A stretch of 46,201 nt of DNA from Streptococcus sobrinus DSM 20742 = ATCC 33478 (GCF_000686605.1 NZ_JMLC01000017.1:1-46201); one strand, 5' to 3'. Shown: positions 35,427 through 45,808, counted from the first letter of the stretch. Translations and numbers: made by a program. Notes: a model not told the origin generated them from the letters alone.

Positions 35427-36350
35427 ATGAATACTCTTGTCATGAAAATGTGTCAGGGGCGGACAAACAGCCTTACTACCGAGCTGGCTGGCTACCAAAC
35501 GATTAACAATAATCCCTATGTCAGATTCGCCGCTAAATACAAGCAAACTACCATTCTAGTCTATACCTCTGGCAAGATTGTCTTTCAAGGCAAGGGAGCT
35601 TTAAGCGTCGCCCAAGAATTTGGCTATCAGGAGGAGGCTATTTCATCCTCAGATGTTCAAGCCAGTGGTCAATTCCAGATTTCTCAAGAAAATCTGAGTC
35701 TAATTGGTTCTGACGAGGTTGGCAATGGCTCCTATTTTGGAGGATTGGCCGTTGTCGCCAGTCTGGTTGGGCCGGGGGACCAAGTCCTGCTTAGAGATTT
35801 GGGAGTGGCTGATTCCAAGGTCCTGACTGACCAAAAGATCCAGCAAATTGCCCCTATCTTAGAGGAGAAAATTCCCCACAAGGCCCTGCTCCTATCGCCA
35901 AACAAGTATAACGAAGTGGTTGGACCAGGCAAGCCCCATAATGCGGTTTCTGTCAAGGTGGCCCTCCACAATCAGGCTATCTACTTGCTTTTGCAGGAAG
36001 TACCCAAACCAGATCAGATTGTCATTGATGCCTTCACCAGCCAGGCCAACTATCAAAAATATCTGCGGCAGGAGCGCAATCAATTTCCCAATCCTCTGAC
36101 TTTGGAAGAAAAGGCCGAAGGCAAATACCTGGCTGTCGCTGTCAGCTCCATCATTGCCCGCAACCTCTTCCTAGACAATCTCAAAAAACTAGGAGAGGAT
36201 TTGGGCTATCAGCTGCCCAGCGGGGCAGGGGCCAAATCTGATAAGGTGGCCAGTCAAATTCTCGCCGCCTATGGTATGGAGGGACTCAATCACTGTGCCA
36301 AACTCCATTTTGCCAACACCAAAAAAGCGCAAAAACTATTGAAAAACTAA
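35427..36350 (+). CDS. rnhC: Ribonuclease HIII
   Basis: This 307-residue protein has an N-terminal TBP-like substrate-binding domain (about 1-80, with [13 protein letters not shown]) and a type 2 RNase H domain with [16 protein letters not shown] (catalytic Asp-Glu), GVADSKVL and VIDAFTSQ. RNase HIII cuts RNA in RNA/DNA hybrids. The start MNTLVMKM lacks a ribosome site, and a -10-like TAAAAT is 7 bp upstream. A methionine six codons later is an alternative start but also lacks one. lepB follows 15 bp downstream. Confidence 0.94.
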   Translation: MNTLVMKMCQGRTNSLTTELAGYQTINNNPYVRFAAKYKQTTILVYTSGKIVFQGKGALSVAQEFGYQEEAISSSDVQASGQFQISQENLSLIGSDEVGNGSYFGGLAVVASLVGPGDQVLLRDLGVADSKVLTDQKIQQIAPILEEKIPHKALLLSPNKYNEVVGPGKPHNAVSVKVALHNQAIYLLLQEVPKPDQIVIDAFTSQANYQKYLRQERNQFPNPLTLEEKAEGKYLAVAVSSIIARNLFLDNLKKLGEDLGYQLPSGAGAKSDKVASQILAAYGMEGLNHCAKLHFANTKKAQKLLKN

Positions 36351-36365
36351 AGGATCCAACACGCA

Positions 36366-37010
36366 ATGTCTGCTACTACAACCAAGAAAAAATCGCTCAA
36401 TTACTACAACTCCCCTTTTCTCTACTTCATGAGAGAGTGGGGCCTCTATATTGCCATTATTGCCGTCATCTTGCTGACCCGCATTTTTATTTGGACAACT
36501 TCTATCGTCGACGGTCACTCCATGGACCCGACCTTAGCGGGACGCCAAAGACTTTTTGTGGTTAAAACCGCCAAGATTGACCGCTACGATATTGTTGTCG
36601 CCAAAGAAAATGAGAACGGCAATACCAAGCAAATTGTCAAGCGAGTGATTGGCTTGCCAGGTGACACTATTACTTATGACCATGACAAATTGACCGTCAA
36701 TGGTAAGGAAGTTAATGAGCCCTACCTCAAGTCTTATCAAACCAAATTTGCTAAGGACAAACTGCAATCCACCTATAGCTACAATGACTACTTCCAGCAA
36801 CTAGCACGCTCTGCCCAGTCCTTCACCGTTGACAAGGATGGCAATGCCAGCTTCACAGTCAAGGTACCAAAGGGACAGTACTTCCTCCTCGGAGATGACC
36901 GAATCGTTTCCAAGGATAGCCGTGCTGTCGGAACCTTTAAAGAAAACAGTATTGTCGGCGAGGTCAAATTCCGCTTTTGGCCTCTTAATAAAATTGGCAA
37001 TCCAGAATAA
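36366..37010 (+). CDS. lepB: Signal peptidase I
   Basis: This 214-residue membrane protease removes signal peptides from secreted proteins. One N-terminal membrane helix (about 27-48) precedes the catalytic Ser52 (VDGHSMDP). The general-base Lys92 is in KQIVKRVIGLPGD, and LGDDRIVSKDSRAVG is box E. AAAGGA lies about 10 bp before the ATG. It forms a two-gene unit with rnhC, closed by the terminator at 37018-37070. Confidence 0.94.
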   Translation: MSATTTKKKSLNYYNSPFLYFMREWGLYIAIIAVILLTRIFIWTTSIVDGHSMDPTLAGRQRLFVVKTAKIDRYDIVVAKENENGNTKQIVKRVIGLPGDTITYDHDKLTVNGKEVNEPYLKSYQTKFAKDKLQSTYSYNDYFQQLARSAQSFTVDKDGNASFTVKVPKGQYFLLGDDRIVSKDSRAVGTFKENSIVGEVKFRFWPLNKIGNPE

Positions 37011-37017
37011 TGAAATA

Positions 37018-37070
37018 AAAAGAGGGAGATAGGAGAAGGGGTAAATCCCCCACTCCCATCCCTTTTTTCT
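37018..37070 (+). terminator. Terminator after rnhC-lepB
   Basis: AAAAGAGGGAGATAGGAGAAGGGG pairs imperfectly with CCCCCACTCCCATCCCTTTTTT around TAAAT; long G/C-rich stem followed by a T-run. Confidence 0.8.
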
Positions 37071-37141
37071 TAGTTAACATTCGGCAAATTCAAGAGATGA
37101 CTAATCTCTTGGTCACCTCCAACCCAGCAAGGTAAAAAATT

Positions 37142-39775
37142 ATGACAGAACTCTATTTTTCAGGAACTGTTGACCGCATTATTTTTGAAAATGCCAGCAA
37201 CTTCTTTAAAATTCTCCTCTTAGAAATTGAAGAGACCAATGCTCCTGACTTTGACGACTTTGAAATCATCATTACAGGTACCATGGCCGATATCATGGAA
37301 GGGGAGGACTATACCTTCTGGGGCCAGTTGACCCAGCACCCCAAGTACGGGGAGCAACTCAAGGCCAATCGCTACGAGCGAGCCCAACTGACCTCTGCCG
37401 GGCTTATCAAGTATTTCTCCAGCGATAACTTTAAGGGAATCGGTAAAAAGACCGCCCAAAGGATTGTCGAGACCTACGGCGATGACGATACTATTGACAA
37501 AATTCTGGCTCAGCCTGATAAGTTGGAGGCTATCTCAGGACTTTCCAAGGTCAATCGGGCTAATTTTCTAGCTAGACTAAGGGCCAATTATGGGACCGAG
37601 CAGATTCTCTCCAAACTGGCTGAATTCGGTCTCAGCAACCGCCAGGCCCTGGAAATCTATGACAGCTACAAGGAAGAGACCCTGGACATCATCCAGGAAA
37701 ATCCCTACCAGCTGGTTGAAGATATCAAGGGGATTGGCTTTAAGATTGCCGATAACCTAGCCCAGCAACTAGGTATTGAGAGTGATTCACCCCAGCGCTT
37801 CCGGGCTGCCCTAGTTCACAGTCTGACCGAAACCTCACTTGAGCGGGGTGATACCTATGTCGAGGCCCGCGACCTCTTGGAGTCTGCCGTCAATCTCTTG
37901 GAAGAGGCCAGACAGATAGAATTGAACCCAGCCTTAGTGGCTAATGAATTGACCAACCTCATCGCTGAAGATAAGGTGCAGAACATAGGCACCCGTATCT
38001 TTGACAATACCCTCTACTATGCCGAAGAAGGCATTAAAAACAATCTGGAACGGATTCTGGCCCTACCTCTTGAGCAAGACTACTCAGACAAGGAAATTGA
38101 AGCTGAGCTAGCAGAGATTCAAGATGAGTTAGGTGTTCACTATGACACCATCCAAAAGGAAGCTATTATTCAAGCTCTGACCAGCAAAGTCTTTCTCCTG
38201 ACAGGGGGACCTGGAACTGGTAAAACGACTGTCATCAAAGGTTTGATCAAGACCTATGCCCAGCTCAAGGGGATTGACCTTAATAAGGGCGACCTGCCTA
38301 TCATCTTAGCTGCCCCTACTGGTCGGGCTAGTCGGCGGATGAGTGAGCTGACGGGGCTACCAGCCGCTACCATCCACCGCCACCTAGGCCTGACTACTGA
38401 CGACAGCGATTTTCAGACACTGGATGACTATCTGGACTGTGATCTGATTATTATTGATGAATTTTCTATGGTCGATGCCTGGCTGGCCAATCAATTACTG
38501 AGCGCTATTTCCAGCAAGACCCAGATCATCATCGTTGGTGATAGCGACCAGCTGCCTTCTGTCGGTCCCGGTCAGGTCTTGGCAGACCTCCTGAAAATTC
38601 CTAACCTGCCTCAGGTCAGTCTGACAAAAATCTTCCGCCAGTCAGAAGATTCCACCATTGTCACCCTGGCTAGTCAAATTCGTCAGGGACAACTGCCAGT
38701 AGATTTCACCACCAAGAAGGCCGACCGCTCCTATTTTGAAGCCCAGGCCAACCACATTCCCAGCATGGTGCAACAGATTGTTAGCTCTGCCATCCGCAGT
38801 GGCATTCAGGCCCAGGAAATCCAAATTCTGGCCCCCATGTACCGTGGCCAAGCGGGAATTACCAACCTCAACACCCTCATGCAGGAGCTCCTCAACCCCC
38901 AGAAAGAGGGAGAGAGCCAATTTCTCTTCAATGACCTAACCTTTCGCAAGGGCGACAAGGTTCTCCACCTCATCAACGATGCTGAACTCAATGTTTTTAA
39001 TGGCGACATCGGTGTTATTACCGACCTGATTCCGGGCAAATATACCGAAAGTAAGCAGGACGAAATCTGGCTGGACTTTGATGGAAGCGAAGTCATCTAC
39101 CCCCGCAATGAATGGAACAAAATTACTCTGGCCTATGCCATGTCCATTCATAAATCCCAAGGGAGCGAATTTCAGGTGGTCATTCTGCCACTGACACGTC
39201 AGAGCGGTCGTATGCTCCAACGCAATCTTATCTACACGGCCATCACCCGCTCCAAGAGTAAGCTGATTATGCTGGGAGAGGTTTCTGCCTTTGACTACGC
39301 CGTTAAAAATCAAGGCACCCAACGTAAGACCTATCTCATTCAGCGCTTTGGTCAAGAGGGACAAGAGGAAACTACTTCTCAGCAATCAGGCCCAGGTCAA
39401 GCAGCCACTAGCCAATCCCTTGGCGAGTCAGCAGAAGAATCAGTAACCAGACTCACCCCAGCAAACAGCCAGTCCGAATTTGCCAGCGACTCAACCGCTG
39501 ATAAGACTGGCAGCAACAATCAAGCATCAGCTGCTGCTGACTTAAAACCAGCTAGTAAATCTAGACTTGACAGCCAATCTGAAGTTAGCAGTTCAACCCA
39601 AACTTCAGCATCTGACAAAAATGAAGTTGACAAAACCACAACCATTGAACAGCTCCCTGAGGGAAGTCCCCAAAGCTATCGTCTCACCGAAACCAACATA
39701 CTCACCATTGACCCCATGATTGGCCTCACCCAAACTGATATCGACAGTTTCTTTAAACAAAAAACGGAAAACTAG
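37142..39775 (+). CDS. recD2: RecD2-like SF1B DNA helicase
   Basis: This 877-residue protein has the RecD2 layout: an N-terminal OB/helix-hairpin-helix region (FKGIGKKTAQRIVETYG, DIKGIGFKIADNLA), Walker A LLTGGPGTGKTTV (about 353-365), DEAD-like LIIIDEFSMVD, and C-terminal VILPLTRQSGRMLQRNLIYTAITRSKSK (motif VI). RecD2 unwinds DNA 5' to 3' in repair. Residues 741-850 are an added low-complexity tail rich in Ser, Gln, Thr and Ala, ending in the short segment NILTIDPMIGLTQTDIDSFF. AAGGT precedes the ATG. It is followed closely by three membrane-protein genes. Confidence 0.93.
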   Translation: MTELYFSGTVDRIIFENASNFFKILLLEIEETNAPDFDDFEIIITGTMADIMEGEDYTFWGQLTQHPKYGEQLKANRYERAQLTSAGLIKYFSSDNFKGIGKKTAQRIVETYGDDDTIDKILAQPDKLEAISGLSKVNRANFLARLRANYGTEQILSKLAEFGLSNRQALEIYDSYKEETLDIIQENPYQLVEDIKGIGFKIADNLAQQLGIESDSPQRFRAALVHSLTETSLERGDTYVEARDLLESAVNLLEEARQIELNPALVANELTNLIAEDKVQNIGTRIFDNTLYYAEEGIKNNLERILALPLEQDYSDKEIEAELAEIQDELGVHYDTIQKEAIIQALTSKVFLLTGGPGTGKTTVIKGLIKTYAQLKGIDLNKGDLPIILAAPTGRASRRMSELTGLPAATIHRHLGLTTDDSDFQTLDDYLDCDLIIIDEFSMVDAWLANQLLSAISSKTQIIIVGDSDQLPSVGPGQVLADLLKIPNLPQVSLTKIFRQSEDSTIVTLASQIRQGQLPVDFTTKKADRSYFEAQANHIPSMVQQIVSSAIRSGIQAQEIQILAPMYRGQAGITNLNTLMQELLNPQKEGESQFLFNDLTFRKGDKVLHLINDAELNVFNGDIGVITDLIPGKYTESKQDEIWLDFDGSEVIYPRNEWNKITLAYAMSIHKSQGSEFQVVILPLTRQSGRMLQRNLIYTAITRSKSKLIMLGEVSAFDYAVKNQGTQRKTYLIQRFGQEGQEETTSQQSGPGQAATSQSLGESAEESVTRLTPANSQSEFASDSTADKTGSNNQASAAADLKPASKSRLDSQSEVSSSTQTSASDKNEVDKTTTIEQLPEGSPQSYRLTETNILTIDPMIGLTQTDIDSFFKQKTEN

Positions 39776-39784
39776 GAGACAACC

Positions 39785-40252
39785 ATGCCCTTCAAAGACC
39801 TGCAAAACATCTTTAAAAAATCCAATCGCACCGTAGCCATCCTGCACTTGGTCAACCTCGTTATCAATGTCCTAACCTTACTAGGGTTTATCGTGCTTGC
39901 CTATGGTATTCAATCAGGCTTCTACCAGAACAGTAACTTTTCTCACGCCGATATTACCCAAGTCAAGAGCCTGCTTCATTCGGTGACCCCCGATATCCAA
40001 TTCAACCACGGCATTAATATCATCTTTAACATTGCCATAATGAGCCTAGCCTTTAGAAATCAGGCCCACTTCCAGCAAAAAAAGAAGCTGTCAGAGCTCC
40101 CCTACCTACTGGGATACAGCCTCTTTTTCATCAATATTTTTGCCGACCTCATGTCTGTCGGTCTCACACTCAATATGCTCCTGCAACTCTTCTATCTGCC
40201 CTTCTACATCAATAGTCGCAACTCAGGCAGACTGCTTAATGCTCTAAACTAG
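39785..40252 (+). CDS. Small integral membrane protein, unknown
   Basis: This 155-residue protein was not recognised. Four hydrophobic helices are predicted (about 18-40, 77-92, 104-124, 127-142), with a basic N-terminus (LQNIFKKSNR) and a Gln/Lys loop (FQQKKKLSE). AGGAG precedes the ATG 9 bp after the recD2 stop, so it is likely cotranscribed with recD2. Its organisation resembles the product of 40946-41431. Confidence 0.7.
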   Translation: MPFKDLQNIFKKSNRTVAILHLVNLVINVLTLLGFIVLAYGIQSGFYQNSNFSHADITQVKSLLHSVTPDIQFNHGINIIFNIAIMSLAFRNQAHFQQKKKLSELPYLLGYSLFFINIFADLMSVGLTLNMLLQLFYLPFYINSRNSGRLLNALN

Positions 40253-40305
40253 GCTCACTAGCACACAAATATGCCAATACGTCTAACTAGATTGGAGACT
40301 CAAAC

Positions 40306-40890
40306 ATGCCAAACACTCAAGAAAAACAAGCCTGGCGCTTTCCTAATTCCAAGCCCAGCCTCCTGCCAAAGGGCCTGTTCATCTTTTTGCTTTGCCTAAC
40401 CTTCGCCATCAGTCTCATCGTTTTTTTCATCGCTGCTCAAGGTAATCTACTCATCCTAGCCGGCCTCCTTCTGGGCTCAGTCTTGCTCTCCCTTCTTCTG
40501 AGCCTTGTCTCTGGCCTCTTTTTGCTACAGGATTACCGCTCAAATTATGTCCTTTTCAATCAGGAGGGCATTAACTTCAAGCCTTTGACCAAACTCCTGC
40601 CAAATTTCCGACCCGGAAAAAGGCTAATCCTAGCTTGGCAGGATATTTTGACTCTTAATTTTGGTTTGCCCAACATTCCCCAAACCCTCAATCCAGAACT
40701 GACCAGTCAAACCGGCCTAGTTCCCCTAAAAATCACCTTTCTCGAAATCATCACCCAAAATCAAGAGAGATACCAATTAGAGGATTACACCAAACTTCCC
40801 AACCTAGACCAGCTCTATCAAATGCTCAGCCTCTACCGGCCCGATATTGCTGAAAAAATGGCACCGGCTTTGGGGTCCTATAAGCTCTGA
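40306..40890 (+). CDS. Membrane protein with C-terminal soluble domain, unknown
   Basis: This 194-residue protein was not recognised. Two adjacent hydrophobic helices (about 24-45 and 47-71) are followed by about 120 soluble residues with beta-strand pattern (NYVLFNQEGINFKPL, LILAWQDILTLNFG, LKITFLEIITQNQERYQLED), which resembles a PH-like domain of bacterial membrane proteins. GGAG lies before the ATG. It lies between two small polytopic membrane proteins on the same strand. Confidence 0.68.
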   Translation: MPNTQEKQAWRFPNSKPSLLPKGLFIFLLCLTFAISLIVFFIAAQGNLLILAGLLLGSVLLSLLLSLVSGLFLLQDYRSNYVLFNQEGINFKPLTKLLPNFRPGKRLILAWQDILTLNFGLPNIPQTLNPELTSQTGLVPLKITFLEIITQNQERYQLEDYTKLPNLDQLYQMLSLYRPDIAEKMAPALGSYKL

Positions 40891-40945
40891 AACTCTCAAC
40901 TTGAAATCATATCCCTAAGTTAGCTCATTTCCAAAGGAGATAATC

Positions 40946-41431
40946 ATGTTCCCTCAATGGTTCAAATACAGAAATTCCCTCAGAGGACTGAATATAGCAC
41001 TTTTAGTCATGGAGAGTGTCAGTCTCGCTTTTAATGGTCTCTTCTTTATACTATATCTCATATTCTTAGCCGCCTACAGTGATCTAGAGAGAGCCAACCT
41101 CGACTCACTAATCATGACTAATTTTGTCCTCTTAGTCATGCCCCTAATCGTAAATGCTCTCCTTTTAGGACTCTTTATCCATAATCAAAAACGCTTAAAA
41201 GAAGAACCAGCCCAACTTTTGACTAAGCTTGTCAGTAGTCTAGCCTATTGCCTAGGTTTTCTCCCTCTAATTCAAGTTTTGCTTGCCTTTTGGCTCCAGT
41301 CGGGGTTTATGAGCCAGCTTTTCGCTTTATTGTTTCGACTGGCTTTCTCCATTCTTTGTATTATCGCTTTAGTTTCCCGCCACAACCTTCTTCAAGCACT
41401 CAAGGCATCAGCAGAAGCAGCTTACAAATAA
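40946..41431 (+). CDS. Small integral membrane protein, unknown
   Basis: This 161-residue protein was not recognised. Four hydrophobic helices are predicted (about 13-40, 52-77, 91-114, 120-144), with NQKRLKEEPAQLL in the loop before the third. AAAGGAG is well placed before the ATG. Number and order of helices are like the 39785-40252 product, so the two may be distant paralogues. No motif suggests a function. Confidence 0.68.
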   Translation: MFPQWFKYRNSLRGLNIALLVMESVSLAFNGLFFILYLIFLAAYSDLERANLDSLIMTNFVLLVMPLIVNALLLGLFIHNQKRLKEEPAQLLTKLVSSLAYCLGFLPLIQVLLAFWLQSGFMSQLFALLFRLAFSILCIIALVSRHNLLQALKASAEAAYK

Positions 41432-41479
41432 GTTCTTTTAATACTTCTCATGCTGGTTCCTTCAAAAAATTTTATCCTA

Positions 41480-41890
41480 TTAAGATTAAAAGCGGGACTC
41501 AATCGGGATTTCGGAGAAATCGATTTACCCCCGCTCCCTAGTTTTAAGGCTTCAAGAGAGTTGATACAGTAGTCGCTATTTTGTGAACTGCTGTCCTCTC
41601 CTTACTAAGTTTCCCTTTCAAACTATCTTCGAGTTTGAAAGGGACCTGTGGCGGGCTGTCTAGTCCACTGAACTAGATACTCCCGCCTCCGCACAGTTGA
41701 CTTGGTTTTCTCCAACAGCCCCCCAGATTGCTGGGCCTATCACTTGCCTAGTAGTTAAATAGTCCAGTGGACTATTTAAGGGGATGCCTAGAAATAGGAA
41801 AGCATCCCAAGATAAGGACTTTACCGCCGTTAGGCTGGCATGTCTTGAACACAACGCAGAGACAAAACTATCGACCTTATAGTTTTGTCC
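41480..41890. repeat. Cluster of palindromic hairpins
   Basis: No gene. Four strong inverted repeats lie in 410 bp: AGCGGG...CCCGCT with an inner ATTTC/GAAAT stem (41491-41536); CCCTTTCAAACT / AGTTTGAAAGGG, loop 7 (41613-41643); TTAAATAGTCCA-G-TGGACTATTTAA in two arms (41755-41779); GACAAAACTAT / ATAGTTTTGTC, loop 7 (41861-41889). Only the first could be a terminator for the gene ending at 41431. Confidence 0.75.
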
Positions 41891-42015
41891 TAGCTAGATG
41901 ACTTTGCCACATCACAAATCAACCACCGCATCAAACTGTCTGATGTTGAAAAAGTAAAGAGGCTAGGACCTTATGTCCCAACCTCGTTTTTTAAATAATC
42001 TCCTGGCAAAACCAG

Positions 42016-43113
42016 CTAAAACAGAGTCATTTCACTAGCCCCCACATCTTCCAAGTCCGTTACAGTAACACCCAGAAGACGAATCCCTAGGATGGATTCT
42101 TCCTCCAGTTCTGCAAAGATTGCATAGGCTTCCTTTTCAATTTGCTCCCTGTCCTGAGTAGCCAAATCTAGACTATGGCGCTTAGTCAGAGTCGAAAAAT
42201 CTGAATAGCGAACTTTGAGAACAATAACCTTACCTTGTTTATTATATCTGGCCAAAGTATCAGCTACCCGACTGACATTCTTAGAGATTTCAGCCTTGAT
42301 ATCCTCTTCATTCCGCAGCAGCTTGCCATAAGTCCGCTCGCTGCCGATAGACTTGCGTATCCGATTGGGTTTGACAGGACTATTAGAAATCCCCCTAGCC
42401 TTGCGGTAGAGATCATAACCAAAGCGACCAAAGTGATCAATTAGGGTCATCTCAGGGATCACTAAGAGGTCCTGACCCGTATAAACTCCCAATTCATGCA
42501 GGCGCTTAACCGATTGCTTGCCAACTCCGTGAAATTTTTCAATGGGCAAGGCCTTTAAAAAATCCTCAGCCTCCTCCGGCAAAACCAGAGTCAAACCGTG
42601 GGGCTTTTGATAATCACTGGCCAACTTAGCTAGGAATTTATTGTAGGAGACTCCAGCCGAGCAGGTTAGACCAACCTCTTGCCAAATATCAAGCTGAATC
42701 ATTTTTGCCAGCTTAATCGCTGATTTAATGCCCAGCTTATTTTGAGTCACATCCAGATAAGCTTCATCAATGGACATGGGCTCCACCAAATCTGTATAGC
42801 GCTTGAAAATGTCGCGAATTTGCTGGCCGACTTGGCGGTACTTTTGATAATTACCCGGAATAAAAATGGCTTGAGGACAGAGCTCCAAGGCTTCCTTGGA
42901 GTTCATGGCTGAATGAACACCGAACTTTCTCGCCTCATAATTACAGGTAGAGACAACGCCCCGTCCCCCTGTCTTTCTGGGGTCAGCCCCAATAATAAGG
43001 GGCTTGCCAATCAGGTCGGGATTATCCCGCTCTTCAACCGATGCAAAAAAGGCATCCATGTCGATATGGATGATTTTTCTGCTGGTATCGTTGAGGAGAG
43101 GAAAAATCAGCAT
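42016..43113 (-). CDS. dinB: DNA polymerase IV
   Basis: This 365-residue Y-family polymerase copies past lesions. Visible are [19 protein letters not shown] (metal Asp), [25 protein letters not shown] (catalytic Asp-Glu), a helix-hairpin-helix ([17 protein letters not shown]) and a little-finger domain with SIGSERTYG. The start is [11 protein letters not shown] at 43113 after AAAGGAA; the frame is open 16 codons further but without a ribosome site. The beta-clamp-binding end MTLF is present at the C-terminus. Transcribed away from pflB. Confidence 0.95.
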   Translation of the reverse strand: MLIFPLLNDTSRKIIHIDMDAFFASVEERDNPDLIGKPLIIGADPRKTGGRGVVSTCNYEARKFGVHSAMNSKEALELCPQAIFIPGNYQKYRQVGQQIRDIFKRYTDLVEPMSIDEAYLDVTQNKLGIKSAIKLAKMIQLDIWQEVGLTCSAGVSYNKFLAKLASDYQKPHGLTLVLPEEAEDFLKALPIEKFHGVGKQSVKRLHELGVYTGQDLLVIPEMTLIDHFGRFGYDLYRKARGISNSPVKPNRIRKSIGSERTYGKLLRNEEDIKAEISKNVSRVADTLARYNKQGKVIVLKVRYSDFSTLTKRHSLDLATQDREQIEKEAYAIFAELEEESILGIRLLGVTVTDLEDVGASEMTLF

Positions 43114-43310
43114 AAGCTTCCTTTCTAATCTTGCCAGAGACAACCAGCCGCCAGCCATCAAGGACTGCCTGGATAGTTGGAAATCAAAGCCAAAATTTCA
43201 TCATCGCAGGACTATCTCAGCCTCTCACTAGCTGTCTACTTAGGCAAATTCAGATTAACATTCGTTAGTTTATTATAAAACTTTCTTATGGAAATTGCCA
43301 AGCAGAAAGA

Positions 43311-43353
43311 TTTATAATACAGATTGCAAAAAATCCTCCAACTGTATTATAAA
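43311..43353. promoter_or_regulatory. 12-bp inverted repeat between dinB and pflB
   Basis: TTTATAATACAG (43311-43322) and CTGTATTATAAA (43342-43353) are perfect inverted repeats around 19 nt. Each arm holds TATAAT-like sequence, so it may be paired -10 elements or a regulator site for the divergent genes rather than a terminator. Confidence 0.45.
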
Positions 43354-43383
43354 AGAAAGTCAATATTCTCCAGTTTATCCTTG

Positions 43384-43397
43384 TGAAAACGGTTACC
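43384..43397 (+). promoter_or_regulatory. cre site (CcpA) at pflB
   Basis: TGAAAACGGTTACC matches the cre consensus TGWNANCGNTNWCA except the last base. It overlaps the -35 region of a probable promoter with TATACT at about 43410-43415, so CcpA repression on rapidly used sugars is likely. Rex-like TTGTGTTA sequences follow but do not form a full site. Confidence 0.65.
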
Positions 43398-43474
43398 TTG
43401 TGTTACTATTATACTGTAAATTGTAACAGATGGTGACTCCATTGTGTTACTAGAATTTAGGAGATATAAATCTT

Positions 43475-45808
43475 ATGGCAACTGTAAAAACAGACACCGA
43501 CGTTTTTGAAAAAGCTTGGGAAGGCTTTAAGGGAACTGATTGGAAAGAAAAAGCAAGCGTATCTCGCTTTGTACAAGCGAACTACACTCCTTACGATGGT
43601 GATGAAAGTTTCTTGGCTGGCCCAACAGAACGTTCATTACATATCAAAAAAATTGTTGATGAAACCAAGGCTGGTTACGAAGAAGTTGGCCGCTTCCCAA
43701 TGGATACCCGTCCAACCTCAATCGCTGATCTTGATGCTGGTTACATTGACAAAGACCAAGAAGTTATCTATGGTATTCAAAACGATGAACTCTTCAAACT
43801 GAACTTCATGCCAAAAGGTGGTATCCGGATGGCTGAAACAGCTCTGAAAGAACATGGTTATGAACCAGACCCAGCTGTTCATGAAATCTTCACAAAGTAT
43901 GTTACAACTGTTAACGATGGTATCTTCCGCGCTTATACTTCAAACATTCGTCGTGCTCGTCACGCACATACGGTAACCGGTTTGCCTGATGCCTACTCTC
44001 GTGGCCGTATCATTGGGGTTTATGCACGTTTGGCTCTTTATGGTGCTGACTACCTCATGCAAGAAAAAGTTAACGACTGGAATGCTTTGACAGAAATTGA
44101 CGAAGAAACCATTCGTCTGCGTGAAGAAGTAAACCTGCAATATCAAGCTCTGCAAGATGTTGTTAAATTGGGTGATCTTTACGGAGTTGATGTTCGCCGC
44201 CCTGCTATGGATACTAAGGAAGCTATCCAATGGACCAATATCGCCTTTATGGCTGTCTGCCGTGTGATTAACGGTGCTGCTACATCTCTTGGACGTGTAC
44301 CAATCGTTCTCGACATCTATGCTGAACGTGACTTGGCTCGTGGCACTTATACCGAAAGCGAAATCCAAGAATTCGTTGATGATTTCGTTATGAAGTTGCG
44401 CACAGTTAAATTTGCTCGTACTAAAGCTTATGATGAATTGTATTCAGGTGACCCTACCTTCATCACAACTTCTATGGCAGGTATGGGAGCAGATGGCCGC
44501 CACCGTGTTACTAAAATGGACTTCCGTTTCTTGAACACTTTGGATAACATCGGTAACTCTCCTGAACCAAACTTGACTGTACTTTGGACCGACAAATTAC
44601 CATATGCCTTCCGTCACTACTGTATGCACATGAGCCACAAGCACTCTTCTATCCAATATGAAGGTGTGACTACTATGGCCAAAGATGGCTACGGTGAAAT
44701 GTCATGTATCTCATGTTGTGTATCACCACTTGATCCAGAAAACGAAGAAGCTCGTCACAACATCCAATACTTCGGTGCACGTGTAAATGTCTTGAAAGCT
44801 CTCCTGACTGGTCTTAACGGTGGTTATGACGATGTTCATAAGGACTATAAGGTCTTTGATATCGAACCAATTCGTGATGATGTTCTTGATTTCGATACCG
44901 TTAAAGCCAACTTTGAAAAATCTCTTGACTGGTTGACTGATACATACGTAGACGCCCTTAACATCATCCACTACATGACTGATAAGTACAACTACGAAGC
45001 CGTTCAAATGGCTTTCTTGCCAACCCACCAACGGGCTAACATGGGATTCGGTATCTGTGGTTTCGCCAATACTGTTGATACCCTAGCAGCTATTAAATAC
45101 GCTACCGTAAAACCAATCCGTGATGAAGATGGTTATATCTACGACTATGAAACAACTGGAGACTACCCACGTTGGGGTGAAGATGATCCTCGCTCAAACG
45201 AACTGGCTGAATGGTTAGTGGAAGCTTACACAACTCGTCTGCGTAGCCACAAACTCTACAAGAATGCAGAAGCTACTGTATCTCTTCTTACCATCACATC
45301 TAACGTTGCTTACTCTAAACAAACTGGTAACTCACCAGTCCACAAGGGTGTTTACCTCAATGAAGATGGTAGTGTTAACCTGTCTAAACTGGAATTCTTC
45401 TCACCAGGTGCTAACCCATCCAACAAGGCTAAAGGTGGTTGGTTGCAAAACCTTAACTCACTAGCAAGTCTTGACTTCGCCTATGCAGCTGATGGTATCT
45501 CATTGACTACCCAAGTCTCTCCACGTGCTCTTGGTAAGACTCGTGACGAACAAGTTGATAACTTGGTAACCATTCTTGACGGTTACTTTGAAAACGGTGG
45601 TCAACACGTTAACCTTAACGTTATGGACCTCAAGGATGTCTATGACAAGATTATGAGCGGTGAAGATGTTATCGTTCGTATCTCTGGATACTGTGTCAAT
45701 ACTAAGTACCTTACTAAGGAACAAAAGACTGAATTGACGCAACGGGTCTTCCACGAAGTGCTTTCAATGGATGACACTGCTGAAGCCATTTCAGGACAAA
45801 AAGCCTAA
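43475..45808 (+). CDS. pflB: Formate C-acetyltransferase (pyruvate formate-lyase)
   Basis: This 777-residue glycyl-radical enzyme converts pyruvate and CoA to acetyl-CoA and formate in mixed-acid fermentation. The active-site cysteines are Cys414-Cys415 (SCISCCVSP) and the radical glycine is Gly738 in [10 protein letters not shown]. Length fits streptococcal PFL. TAGGAGA precedes the ATG. Codon use is strongly biased, as expected for a highly expressed gene. The activating enzyme is not in the window. It is monocistronic, ended by the terminator at 45830-45858. Confidence 0.97.
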   Translation: MATVKTDTDVFEKAWEGFKGTDWKEKASVSRFVQANYTPYDGDESFLAGPTERSLHIKKIVDETKAGYEEVGRFPMDTRPTSIADLDAGYIDKDQEVIYGIQNDELFKLNFMPKGGIRMAETALKEHGYEPDPAVHEIFTKYVTTVNDGIFRAYTSNIRRARHAHTVTGLPDAYSRGRIIGVYARLALYGADYLMQEKVNDWNALTEIDEETIRLREEVNLQYQALQDVVKLGDLYGVDVRRPAMDTKEAIQWTNIAFMAVCRVINGAATSLGRVPIVLDIYAERDLARGTYTESEIQEFVDDFVMKLRTVKFARTKAYDELYSGDPTFITTSMAGMGADGRHRVTKMDFRFLNTLDNIGNSPEPNLTVLWTDKLPYAFRHYCMHMSHKHSSIQYEGVTTMAKDGYGEMSCISCCVSPLDPENEEARHNIQYFGARVNVLKALLTGLNGGYDDVHKDYKVFDIEPIRDDVLDFDTVKANFEKSLDWLTDTYVDALNIIHYMTDKYNYEAVQMAFLPTHQRANMGFGICGFANTVDTLAAIKYATVKPIRDEDGYIYDYETTGDYPRWGEDDPRSNELAEWLVEAYTTRLRSHKLYKNAEATVSLLTITSNVAYSKQTGNSPVHKGVYLNEDGSVNLSKLEFFSPGANPSNKAKGGWLQNLNSLASLDFAYAADGISLTTQVSPRALGKTRDEQVDNLVTILDGYFENGGQHVNLNVMDLKDVYDKIMSGEDVIVRISGYCVNTKYLTKEQKTELTQRVFHEVLSMDDTAEAISGQKA

